64,000 nucleotides of DNA from Pyramidobacter sp. C12-8 (GTDB lineage: Bacteria > Synergistota > Synergistia > Synergistales > Dethiosulfovibrionaceae): the NCBI RefSeq assembly GCF_002007215.1, contig NZ_MUHX01000003.1, positions 1-64,000 of the forward strand. The letters are read 5' to 3'. The notes under the pieces are model-generated. The model searched no databases. It worked only from the letters and a program-made list of their open reading frames with translations, and was not told the origin of the DNA. This document shows positions 16,804 to 24,881 of the stretch, in pieces. The number at the start of each line of letters is the position of its first letter. The stretch's first letter is position 1. Position numbers and translations under genes: made by a program.

Positions 16804-18022
16804 ACTTGCCGATCTTATCCCGGAAAAACTGCAGCGGGAACTGCAGGAGTCTTTCGCCTATGCGACGGGCTTCGGCGTCGTTTTCGTAGACAAGGAAGGG
16901 CGGCACATCGGCGAGGGAAGCAACTTCTCCCGTTTCTGCCGCGCCATCAACGCCGATCCGAAAGACGGGGCGCGCTGCCAGTGTTCGAACAAGAACGCCA
17001 TCCGGATCGCGCTGAAAGAGGGGCGCCCCGGCATCTACATCTGCCACGCCGGCCTGGTCAACATCGAGATCCCACTGACGCTGGACGGCGAACTGATCGG
17101 CGCGATCACCGCCGGACAGGTCATTTGCGAAGGGAACCATCCTTTTCCTCAAGACGAGCAGGCGACCCGCCAACTGTGGCGCGAAAACGAGCTGTATGCG
17201 TCGTATTACCGCGAGATCCCCATTCTCAGCCTGAAGCAGATCCAGGAAACGGCGCGCGCCCTGCAAAATTTTTCCAACTATATCCTTCAGCAAAAGTCCT
17301 ACACGCAGATTCAGGAGCACGTCGGGCATCTGACGGACGAGCTGCTGAAAAACCAGAAAAAATTGATCAACCTTAAAAACCAGCTGGCCCTGGCCCGCTT
17401 CGAGGCTTTGCAGAAGCAGATCATGCCGCATTTCACGTTTAACGTCCTCAACTCGATTTCCAGACTCATGAGCATGAAAAAAAACGATCAGGCCCAAGAA
17501 ATGCTGGAGTCGTTTTCGTCGATGCTCCGCTACGCTCTGTCCCGGCCGGCGGCCAAAGTGACGCTCAAACAGGAACTCGACTACATACGCCATTACCTGC
17601 GGATCCAGAGATACCGATTCAGTGAAAATCTGGCATATCATATTGATTGCGATAAAAAATCGGAGTCCTTGACGATCCCGTTTTTCAGCCTTCAGCCCTT
17701 TGTCGAAAACGCGCTTGAACACGGGATCCTGAACCCGACGCACAAATATGGAGGCGAGTTGGATATCGTCTGCCGCGCCGGTATTTCGGCATACACGATC
17801 GAAATCCGCGACAGCGGAGCGGGCATGGACGAAAACACGCTCGGCGCCATCCTGGAAGAACTGGCCTCGAAAAAACTTCCGCGCGGCGGCAAAATCCATA
17901 TCGGCATGAACAACTGTTTTGAAAGGCTGCGAATGTTTTTCGGCGCGCGCTGCACGATCGCCGTCAAAAGCAGCCTCGGCTGCGGGACAACTATCGCGAT
18001 CACCATAAAAAATAAGCGTTGA
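16796..18022 (+). CDS. Cytoplasmic sensor histidine kinase with PocR ligand-binding domain
   Basis: A 408-residue protein without a membrane segment. Residues about 1-155 match the PocR sensory domain: a GFGVVFVDKEGRHIGEGSNFSRFC start, then the cysteine pair CQCSNKNA and YICHAGLVNIEIPL, and GAITAGQV. A coiled coil follows. Then comes a LytS/YesM-type kinase with KQIMPHFTFNVLNSI (phosphorylatable His about 212) and the ATP-binding QPFVENALEHG, DSGAGM and GIGMNNCFERL motifs. PocR domains bind small molecules in the cytoplasm; the cysteines may bind a metal or Fe-S cluster. Its GTG overlaps the regulator gene by 8 bases. It probably senses the substrate or product of the divergent operon. Confidence 0.9.
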   Translation: MSELADLIPEKLQRELQESFAYATGFGVVFVDKEGRHIGEGSNFSRFCRAINADPKDGARCQCSNKNAIRIALKEGRPGIYICHAGLVNIEIPLTLDGELIGAITAGQVICEGNHPFPQDEQATRQLWRENELYASYYREIPILSLKQIQETARALQNFSNYILQQKSYTQIQEHVGHLTDELLKNQKKLINLKNQLALARFEALQKQIMPHFTFNVLNSISRLMSMKKNDQAQEMLESFSSMLRYALSRPAAKVTLKQELDYIRHYLRIQRYRFSENLAYHIDCDKKSESLTIPFFSLQPFVENALEHGILNPTHKYGGELDIVCRAGISAYTIEIRDSGAGMDENTLGAILEELASKKLPRGGKIHIGMNNCFERLRMFFGARCTIAVKSSLGCGTTIAITIKNKR

Positions 18023-18029
18023 ACAAAAA

Positions 18030-18075
18030 CAAGGGATGCGGCGAGTGAATTGCGCTCGCCGCATCCCTTGTTTTT
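18030..18075 (+). terminator. Terminator after the two-component genes
   Basis: Perfect 16-base arms (18030-18045 and 18055-18070) are followed by five T. It lies 8 bases beyond the kinase stop. Confidence 0.92.
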
Positions 18076-18144
18076 ACCATCAAAAAATCAGGAAAACTGT
18101 TTCCAAAAAACTCCGCTGCTGAGACAAAGAATCGCTATCGCCGT

Positions 18145-18660
18145 CTATTCGCTCCAGACGCCGTAGCGCACTTTGCTTTCGTCCACGCCGCTGTAGGCTT
18201 CTTTATGCTCGGCGGCATAGCCCATCACGGTGATGCCGAGAACTTCTACGCCGTCAGGTAGCTGCAAAAACTCGCGGACCGCCGGCTCCTTGGCAGCGCG
18301 GCGGTAGACGCCGTACCAGAGCGAGCCGAGCCCCAACGACCTGCAGGCGATCTGCATGTTCTCCATAGCGGCGGCTCCGTCTTCGATCCAGGCCAGGCCG
18401 CTGTCGTAACCGCGCAGATCGGCGAGGACGGCAATGCCCCACTGCCCTTCGCGGAAGGGATCTTTCTGCTGAACTTTTTCGGCCAGAGAACCCATCTGTT
18501 TTTTATCCAGCACGACAAAACGCACCGGCCGTTCCCCCTTGGCGCTGGGAGCGGCGCAGGCGGCCGCGAGGACAAGTTTCATCGTCGATTCGCAGACCGA
18601 TTCGTCGGTGTATCTGCGGACGCTGCGGCGAGCCATAATGTTCGTCAAAGTCTCATTCAT
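18145..18660 (-). CDS. Nitroreductase-family flavoprotein
   Basis: A 171-residue FMN-dependent nitroreductase-fold protein. It has the N-terminal RRSVRRYTDE motif (FMN phosphate contact), AAPSAKGERPVRFVV and a C-terminal GITVMGYAAE, short like the single-domain relatives that reduce quinones, nitro groups or other acceptors with NAD(P)H. The ATG at 18660 follows GGAGGGTG; an earlier in-frame start would lie inside that site. A 22-base palindrome in its leader suggests control by a dimeric repressor. Confidence 0.85.
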   Translation of the reverse strand: MNETLTNIMARRSVRRYTDESVCESTMKLVLAAACAAPSAKGERPVRFVVLDKKQMGSLAEKVQQKDPFREGQWGIAVLADLRGYDSGLAWIEDGAAAMENMQIACRSLGLGSLWYGVYRRAAKEPAVREFLQLPDGVEVLGITVMGYAAEHKEAYSGVDESKVRYGVWSE

Positions 18661-18686
18661 GATGACACCCTCCAATACCATAGCAA

Positions 18687-18708
18687 TTACGTATTATTTT
18701 ATACGTAA
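18687..18708 (-). promoter_or_regulatory. Palindromic operator at the nitroreductase promoter
   Basis: Perfect 8-base arms TTACGTAT and ATACGTAA with a 6-base spacer, directly after a TATAAT -10 (18713-18718 on the minus strand). The position at the transcription start fits a repressor site. No adjacent regulator gene is obvious. Confidence 0.5.
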
Positions 18709-18825
18709 GCGTATTATAGCACAGGGATGAGGAGAATACAGCAAAAACGGAGTATACACTGCGCAAAAATTCCGACAAAAGACCTGACCGAAGCCGCTCC
18801 GGCGTCGAAAAACGTTTGTCGCCGA

Positions 18826-18841
18826 TGTTCCACGTGGAACA
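18826..18841. promoter_or_regulatory. parS: parS site 4
   Basis: Perfect TGTTCCACGTGGAACA between the nitroreductase and cysteine desulfurase genes, about 1.6 kb from dnaA. Confidence 0.9.
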
Positions 18842-18850
18842 TTCCTTACG

Positions 18851-18882
18851 AAAAAATCCCTGCAAACAGTGTCTGCAGGGAT
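18851..18882 (-). terminator. Terminator after the cysteine desulfurase gene
   Basis: On the minus strand an 8-base stem (TCCCTGCA/TGCAGGGA) is followed by six T. It lies just beyond the stop of the desulfurase gene and next to parS site 4. Confidence 0.8.
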
Positions 18883-18907
18883 CGGAACGATCAGCTTTCC
18901 GGCACGT

Positions 18908-20101
18908 TCATTGCGCCGGCAGCTTTGGGGCGCGTACGGCCGCCAGTGAATCGGCCAAGATCTGCAGCGCTTCGTCGACCTGAGCGGAGGTGTTGAAACA
19001 GCCCAAACTGAGGCGCAGCGCCCCCTGTGGAAAACAGCCCAGCGTCCGATGCCCCCACGGGCTGCACTGCAGGCCGGGACGCGTTTCCAGACCGCGGCTG
19101 CTGAGCTCGGCGGCGAGAATGCCGTTGTCCACGCCTTCGAAGTTGACGGCAAAGACGGACAATCGTTTTTTGTCGACCATTTCCGGCAGACCGTAAAGAA
19201 TCAAACCGTCCAGCTTTTTCAATCCGGCAAGGAATCGGGAACCCAGCTCGTTCTCGTGGGCGCGGATGGCGTCGACGCCGCGCTCTTCGATCCATTTCAG
19301 CGCCGCGTTCAGACCGGCGATGCCCGGTAAGTTTCCCGTGCCGCTCTCGAAACGATCGGGCATGGCTTCCGGCTGCGTTTCCACGTGCGAGAAGCTGCCG
19401 GTGCCGCCTTCGACGAGCGGCTCGCAGAGGCGCGCAAACTCGGGCTGCCAGACGATGCCGCCCATGCCCTGCGGCCCCATCAACCCCTTGTGACCCGTAA
19501 AGCATAGCGCCGCCAGACCGAGCGCCGCGGCGTTCAGCGGTATCAGTCCGGCCGTCTGCGCCGTGTCGACGACAAGGCGCACGCTCCGCTCCCGGCAGAC
19601 GGCGGCGAAAGCTTCGAGGTCCTGAACGGAACCGCAGACGTTGCTGCAATGGCTGAGCACAACCAGATCGGCTTTTTTCGCGTCAAGCGCGGCCGCCAGT
19701 TTTTCGGGATCGAGATATCCCTGCCGGTCGCAGGGCAATATCTTCAGTTCGACGCCGTTCTTTTCCAGATGGCGCAATGGGCGCGTCACGGCATTGTGCT
19801 CCATGGAAGTGGTGACGGCACGCATGCCGGGCTTGAGAAAGCCCTTCAGCACTATGTTGAGCGACTCGGTGACATTGGCCGTGAAGGTCACGTAAACCGG
19901 CGACGCGTTTTCGTAGCCGCCCAGCAGCCGCGCCACGCGTTCACGGCACTCCAGAACCAGATCCATGGTGCCGAGGTCGCGGGCCGAAGTGGTTCCCCGC
20001 CCCAGGTTGGCGCCGCCGGAACCGAGAAAGTCGCTCATGGCGCGGGCGACGCAGTCCGGTTTTGGCCACGTGGTGGCCGCGTTGTTGAAATAGATCGACA
20101 T
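18908..20101 (-). CDS. Cysteine desulfurase family protein (class V aminotransferase fold)
   Basis: A 397-residue PLP enzyme: YFNNAATTWPKP start, SMEHNAV, the VVDTAQTAGLIPL block and the PLP-binding lysine in FTGHKGLMGPQG (about 223). A late Cys in RPGLQCSPWGH could accept sulfur. This matches the cysteine desulfurase-like subfamily of anaerobes that supply sulfur or selenium, distinct from IscS/NifS by the conserved NNAATT start. No isc or suf scaffold genes are adjacent. AAGGGG precedes the ATG. Confidence 0.88.
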   Translation of the reverse strand: MSIYFNNAATTWPKPDCVARAMSDFLGSGGANLGRGTTSARDLGTMDLVLECRERVARLLGGYENASPVYVTFTANVTESLNIVLKGFLKPGMRAVTTSMEHNAVTRPLRHLEKNGVELKILPCDRQGYLDPEKLAAALDAKKADLVVLSHCSNVCGSVQDLEAFAAVCRERSVRLVVDTAQTAGLIPLNAAALGLAALCFTGHKGLMGPQGMGGIVWQPEFARLCEPLVEGGTGSFSHVETQPEAMPDRFESGTGNLPGIAGLNAALKWIEERGVDAIRAHENELGSRFLAGLKKLDGLILYGLPEMVDKKRLSVFAVNFEGVDNGILAAELSSRGLETRPGLQCSPWGHRTLGCFPQGALRLSLGCFNTSAQVDEALQILADSLAAVRAPKLPAQ

Positions 20102-20416
20102 GATTATTACCCCTTCCAGCGAATGATCGATAAACGGAAGCGAAGATAAAACAACTGTCCGTCGGAATTTTTCGCTTCTTCAAATCAGATCGAATCAGAT
20201 CGAAAAAGTTTTACTTATCATAATAAAAAGTTCTCGCAAGATCAATCTGAATTATACACCAGATTTTTTCCTTCTCTCTCGATGCTTTCCCCATAAAAAA
20301 TCTCGATTGTCGAGTTCTTGTGAACAACTCTTGCAACTCTCGTCCAATTGTGGATAATAAGACTGGATTATTCTTGAGTTCAGGAACGGTAAAACACAAA
20401 GTAGGAGTTTGTGACG
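20102..20416. other. Divergent gap before dnaA (promoter and DnaA box)
   Basis: AT-rich. It holds a tandem 10-base repeat AATCAGATCG at 20183-20202, the probable dnaA promoter (20331-20358) and a perfect DnaA box at 20349-20357. It is part of the probable origin region. Confidence 0.6.
20331..20358 (+). promoter_or_regulatory. dnaA promoter overlapped by a DnaA box
   Basis: TTGCAA (20331-20336) and GATAAT (20353-20358) are 16 bases apart. A perfect DnaA box (TGTGGATAA, 20349-20357) covers the -10 element, so DnaA should repress its own gene. Confidence 0.65.
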
Positions 20417-21733
20417 ATGAAAAACGCAGAAGAAATATGGGAGCAAATCATGGAAGGAGCCGCCCCGCTCCTGCCGAACCAGACGGTCGACATCTGGCTC
20501 AAATCCTGCTCCGCCCTCCGTATGGAAGATGACCGGCTGGTGCTGGACGCAGGAAACTCCTTCGTCGCCAAAAAAGTCAAGGACAGCTTCCTGGCGACAC
20601 TGGAAAGCGTGATGCAACGTCAAGGAAAAGGCAGCGGCATCGATCTGGTCTACGACAGCAAGACCGCCGGTGCGGAAGAGACGCTTCCGCATCCCGAGCC
20701 GCACCCTCCGATCAGCCCCAATGGTCTCAACCGACAGTACGATTTCACCTCGTTCGTCGTCGGCAAGTCGAATCGTCTCGCCCACGCCGCCAGCCTGGCC
20801 GTCGCCGAAAGCCCGGGGGAAGCGTACAACCCTCTGTTCATCTGGGGCGGCGTCGGGCTGGGCAAGACTCACCTGATGCACGCCATCGGCAATTATGCAC
20901 AGGGGAAAAACGGGAACGCAAAAGTCACCTACCTTTCCTCGGAGAAGTTCACCAACGAGCTGATCACGGCGATCAAAAACGCCCGCACCGCGGAATTTCG
21001 CGCCAAATACCGCCACGTGGACATCCTTTTGATCGACGACATCCAGTTTCTGGCCGGCAAGGAAAGCACGCAGGACGAGTTCTTTCACACCTTCAACGAC
21101 CTTCATACCGAACACAAGCAGATCGTGCTCAGCTCCGACCGACCGCCCAAAGAGCTTGGCGACATCGAGGACCGCATTATCAGCCGCTTTGAATGGGGTT
21201 TGGTGACCGACATCCAGCAGCCTGATTACGAGACGCGCATCGCCATCCTCAAGAAAAAGGCCGAGCAGCGCCGCATTCCCGTCAATGACGACGTCATCGG
21301 TTTCCTCGCCGAGAACATCCCCAGCAACATTCGTGAGCTCGAGGGCGCTTTGAATCGCGTCATCGCCAGCGCCAATTTTTCGCAGGAACCGATCACCATC
21401 GAAAACACGCAGGAGTGGCTCAAAGACGTGATCGGCAACGGCCGCCGCGGCCCCCTCACTTTTCAGAGTATCATGGACGTGGTTTCCAGCGAGTTCGGCT
21501 TCTCTCCCGAGGACATCTGCGGCAAGCGCCGCACGGCGGAAGTGGCGCTGGCCCGTCAGGTGGCCATGTACATGTGCCGGACTCACACGGAATCCAGTTT
21601 GCAGCAAATCGCCAAGGATTTCGGCAAAAAGGACCATACCACGGTGCTGCACGCGCTGAAGAAAATCGAGATGCTCATGAAGGAAGACGCCCGTGTGAAA
21701 AAGATTGTGGACAACATCAACAAAAAGCTGTGA
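20417..21733 (+). CDS. dnaA: Chromosomal replication initiator DnaA
   Basis: A 438-residue AAA+ initiator. Domain I (1-80) is followed by a short linker (His/Pro-rich, about 90-105), then the ATPase core starting at YDFTSFVVGKSNRLAH, Walker A GGVGLGKTH (144-152) and Walker B LLIDDIQF (204-211). Domain IV carries the signature with KDHTTVLHA in the DnaA-box-binding HTH. The ATG at 20417 is preferred over the GTG two codons earlier because AGGAG is nine bases before it. Next is dnaN after a DnaA-box-rich gap. Confidence 0.98.
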   Translation: MKNAEEIWEQIMEGAAPLLPNQTVDIWLKSCSALRMEDDRLVLDAGNSFVAKKVKDSFLATLESVMQRQGKGSGIDLVYDSKTAGAEETLPHPEPHPPISPNGLNRQYDFTSFVVGKSNRLAHAASLAVAESPGEAYNPLFIWGGVGLGKTHLMHAIGNYAQGKNGNAKVTYLSSEKFTNELITAIKNARTAEFRAKYRHVDILLIDDIQFLAGKESTQDEFFHTFNDLHTEHKQIVLSSDRPPKELGDIEDRIISRFEWGLVTDIQQPDYETRIAILKKKAEQRRIPVNDDVIGFLAENIPSNIRELEGALNRVIASANFSQEPITIENTQEWLKDVIGNGRRGPLTFQSIMDVVSSEFGFSPEDICGKRRTAEVALARQVAMYMCRTHTESSLQQIAKDFGKKDHTTVLHALKKIEMLMKEDARVKKIVDNINKKL

Positions 21734-21981
21734 TTAAGAGGAGGATTTTCCGGAGGTTCAACAGTGGATAACCGTCTTGATTCTCCAGAATCACAAAAAA
21801 ATGTGCATAGTGTGGATAAATTTCCACAGCTTGTCCGAAAAACCTTCCACAGCGTTACCTCAGTTTTTTTCTATGAATCTCCTGTTTATCCACACTATTC
21901 ACGGGACCTACTATGGCTTTTACGGTTTTTATGACTCATAAATCGAAGAACACGTCAAATGAAAGAGAGGATTTTCCACAG
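21734..21981. other. oriC: dnaA-dnaN gap, probable oriC
   Basis: DnaA boxes: AGTGGATAA 21763-21771, TGTGGATAA 21811-21819 (perfect), TTATCCACA 21886-21894 (perfect), and several TTCCACAG-type variants (near 21821, 21845 and 21975). A7/T7 tracts lie between. Clusters of this kind between dnaA and dnaN form the origin, or its unwinding half, in many bacteria. Confidence 0.65.
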
Positions 21982-23139
21982 ATGAAACTCGAAATCGTCC
22001 AGAATGAATTCATGAAATATTGGTCCATGGCCGAAAGAGTCACCGGAACGAAGAGCACGATGGCAACGTTGGCCAGCGTGCTTTGCGTCGCCGACGAGAC
22101 GGGCGTGATGCTGAACTCCACGGATCTGAAGACGACGATCCGCGTCAAGGCCGAAGGCGTGACCGTCCTTGAGCCCGGCAAGGCGATTCTGCCTTTGAAA
22201 GTCGTCGGCGAACTTTTCAAGAAGATCGCCGTCAGCCCTTTTACCGTCGAAGTCGACAACGAAAAAGGGACGATCAGCGCCGGACGCAGCCATTATTCCT
22301 TTACTACTTACAACGTCGGCGATTTTCCCGATCTGCCGTCGCCTCGCGCCGCCGAGGAGTTTACCCGCGTTTCCGCCGGCGAACTCTCGCGTGTGCTGGC
22401 GGAAGGAGGCATTGCCGGGGCGCCGAACGAAGATTTTCCCAAGTACCTTTCCGGCGGTCTGATGCAGATTGCCGGCGGCGAACTGCGCGTCGTCGCTACC
22501 GATGGGCGCCGCCTTTCGCTGTCGAAGACCGTGATCGAAAACGCCGATGCGGCATCTTCCGCTCGGGAGATGCTGCTGCCGCTGAAATCGCTTGAAGAAT
22601 ATCAGCGTATCCTGACCAGCTTTGCGCCCGATCAAGAGGTCGAAGTGCTTCAGGACGGCGCCGTAACCTACTTCAACATGCCGGGCGTACAGTATTCCGT
22701 GCGCTGCATCGACTCCAAATTCCCCAACTACGAGCGCATCCTCAGCGACACCAGCACCACGCAGATGCAGGCGGAGCGGGTCGGCTTCATGCAGGCGCTG
22801 GACCGCATCAACATTGTCGTCGGCGACAACAGCCGCGTCGTCATTCTGACGCTGTCGCCCGGAGCGGGCATGGAGCTGAGCGGCCGCGCCCCCGAGATCG
22901 GCGAAGCCAACGAAAGCGTTGACGCTTCCATCAGCGGCGAGCCGCTCAAGGTGGCGTTCAACGTCGGCTATTTGATGGCCGGTATCAAGGCGTTCCACGG
23001 CAGCGATGTGACACTGGCTTTCAACGGCGCCGAAGGGCAGATGATGATCACGCGCCCGGGCGGCACGGATTTCATTTACATGCTCATGCCCATCAAGCTC
23101 AAGTCCATGGATGCCTCTGAGACGGCCGGGGAGTCTTAA
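21982..23139 (+). CDS. dnaN: DNA polymerase III sliding clamp (beta subunit)
   Basis: A 385-residue protein with the three-domain clamp layout: MKLEIVQNEFMKYW start, ATDGRRLSLSK in domain 2 and YMLMPIKLK at the C-terminus (the usual ending is I-M-P-M-R-L or similar). The ATG at 21982 starts the conserved N-terminus; an in-frame upstream start would add 23 residues not typical of clamps. recF begins 6 bases after the stop. Confidence 0.97.
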   Translation: MKLEIVQNEFMKYWSMAERVTGTKSTMATLASVLCVADETGVMLNSTDLKTTIRVKAEGVTVLEPGKAILPLKVVGELFKKIAVSPFTVEVDNEKGTISAGRSHYSFTTYNVGDFPDLPSPRAAEEFTRVSAGELSRVLAEGGIAGAPNEDFPKYLSGGLMQIAGGELRVVATDGRRLSLSKTVIENADAASSAREMLLPLKSLEEYQRILTSFAPDQEVEVLQDGAVTYFNMPGVQYSVRCIDSKFPNYERILSDTSTTQMQAERVGFMQALDRINIVVGDNSRVVILTLSPGAGMELSGRAPEIGEANESVDASISGEPLKVAFNVGYLMAGIKAFHGSDVTLAFNGAEGQMMITRPGGTDFIYMLMPIKLKSMDASETAGES

Positions 23140-23145
23140 GGCGGC

Positions 23146-24204
23146 ATGCGGATCGCACAGACGCGCTTCCGCAATTTTCGCAATCTGGAAAACGCGCTCA
23201 TCGCCTGGGATCCGGGGCTGAATCTGCTTAATGGAGCCAACGGCGCAGGCAAAACCAACGTTCTCGAGGCTCTCCACGTCGTCACCGGCTGGGGAGCCTT
23301 CAGCGGTTCGAAATGCGCCGACACCGTGAAGTGGGATTCGGAAGGCGGCGCTTCTCTGGCGGCGCAGGCGACGGGCGAGCGGGAAGTCATGATCGAAGCT
23401 GTGATCACGATCCGAGCTTCGCTGCGTCTCGACGGCAGATCCTGCCGCTGGGGCGATCTGAGAAGCTGCGTGCCGTCGCTGACGTTTCTGCCGTCGGACA
23501 TGGCGCTGATCGAGGGCGCGCCGTCCGTGCGCCGACGCTTTCTCGACCTGCTCTGCGCGCTTTATTTCCCGCTGTACGCCTACAAGCTTTCCGAGTACCG
23601 CAAGATCATGCAGCATCGCCGCCATCTGCTCGGTCTCGGGCATTCGACGCGCGTCACCGAGGAGACCATGGCCAATTTATCCGCGTGGCTCTGGGAATGT
23701 CGTCTCGAAGTGATCGCGGCGCTGCGAGTTCATCTGGAAAAATGGCGCGATCTTTTGCCACGCACCATCGGCCTGAACTTAAAAAGAGGCGGGGGCGGCA
23801 ATGCCGATGACCTTTTGGAAGACTTTCACCGTTCCTGCGCGATCCTCGCGGAACGGGAACGGGCTTCCGGGCTCCCCTTGGTCGGCCCGCACCGCGACGA
23901 CCTGATCCTCGCCTGCGAGGGCCGTCCGGCGCCGGAGGTTCTCAGCCGCGGCCAGCGCCGCCGCACCGCGTTGGCGCTGATAATGGCCGCGGCCTCGGCG
24001 GTGGAGCGGCGCAATCGCGCGTCGCCTGTGCTGCTGTTTGACGAAGTCGCCTCCGAGCTCGACGAGGCCGGGCGTACCGTGCTGATGGAATGTTTGCGGC
24101 GCAGCAACTGGCAGGTTTTCGCCGCCACGGCGGAAACAACGTTGCCGTGGTCTGGAGGGGCGCGCTGGCTGGTGTCGGCAGGAAAGATCCAACGCTTTGA
24201 TTGA
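23146..24204 (+). CDS. recF: DNA replication and repair protein RecF
   Basis: A 352-residue SMC-like ATPase. It has the N-terminal FRNFRNLE, Walker A GANGAGKTN (30-38), FLPSDMALIEGAPSVRRRFLD, GPHRDDL, the ABC signature LSRGQRRR and Walker B LLFDEVASELD. It binds gapped DNA and helps load RecA at stalled forks. It follows dnaN closely in the usual order, but remB and gyrB, which normally follow recF, are 32 kb away here. Confidence 0.96.
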   Translation: MRIAQTRFRNFRNLENALIAWDPGLNLLNGANGAGKTNVLEALHVVTGWGAFSGSKCADTVKWDSEGGASLAAQATGEREVMIEAVITIRASLRLDGRSCRWGDLRSCVPSLTFLPSDMALIEGAPSVRRRFLDLLCALYFPLYAYKLSEYRKIMQHRRHLLGLGHSTRVTEETMANLSAWLWECRLEVIAALRVHLEKWRDLLPRTIGLNLKRGGGGNADDLLEDFHRSCAILAERERASGLPLVGPHRDDLILACEGRPAPEVLSRGQRRRTALALIMAAASAVERRNRASPVLLFDEVASELDEAGRTVLMECLRRSNWQVFAATAETTLPWSGGARWLVSAGKIQRFD

Positions 24205-24292
24205 ACGGGTTTAAAGATATTGATGAATCCTGATGAATAAAACCGGCTTGCGCTGGAAATTTCGTTTCCGTTATTTGAGGAGGAATTTCATT

Positions 24293-24865
24293 ATGAAGAA
24301 AATTCTTTTGGCGCTTTTGTTTGCCGCGGTCATGGCCGCGGGAGCCGACGCTGCCGAAATCGACGACACGATCGACGGCGTCTGGGGCATGAAGTTCGGC
24401 ACGCCGGTCGCGGAGGCCGCCCGCATCATGACCGAGCAGAACAACGCCGCGCTGCTGTGCGAGTACAGCTACGTTCCCAACTACCACGAGGCTTTTTACA
24501 AGGTCAACTTCTTCGGCCGCGAAGGCCATCTGCTGCTGCGCTTTTCAAAACGGGGACTCTTTTTGGCTCGCTTCGCCTTTATTCGAGCGGAGCAGCTGCC
24601 GGCCGCCGCGCCTCAGGGTTCTTCCGCCGAAAACAAGAAAAAAGAAAAGAAGTATCTCGCCTTCAGCCGCAATTTTATGGAGCTCAATGCCATGCTGACC
24701 CGTAAATACGGCGCTGCCAAAACGGAATACACCGTTGACGGCGCGGTTTCGGGCTACCAGTGGAGCACCGGCACATTCGGGCGCCAGTCCGTCGTTCTTT
24801 TCGAGAATCGTTCGCTGTCCCGCAACGACACCGTGCTCAGCTACGAGGACGCCAGCCGCAAGTAA
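24293..24865 (+). CDS. Exported protein of unknown function
   Basis: 190 residues with a clear signal peptide (KK, then a hydrophobic core and an ADAAE cleavage site about residues 18-21). The mature part begins with DGVWGMKFGTPVAEAARIM, a W-G-x-x-F-G-x-x pattern seen in many exported proteins of unknown function, and ends with a small-domain-like stretch. GAGGAGG precedes the ATG at 24293. It lies between recF and mnmG with short gaps and may be cotranscribed. No function can be given. Confidence 0.75.
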   Translation: MKKILLALLFAAVMAAGADAAEIDDTIDGVWGMKFGTPVAEAARIMTEQNNAALLCEYSYVPNYHEAFYKVNFFGREGHLLLRFSKRGLFLARFAFIRAEQLPAAAPQGSSAENKKKEKKYLAFSRNFMELNAMLTRKYGAAKTEYTVDGAVSGYQWSTGTFGRQSVVLFENRSLSRNDTVLSYEDASRK

Positions 24866-24881
24866 GGATTTCGGTGCCTCC

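Noticed and set aside
20252-21652. 466-residue minus-strand frame over dnaA
   Set aside because: Complement of dnaA with no recognisable motifs.
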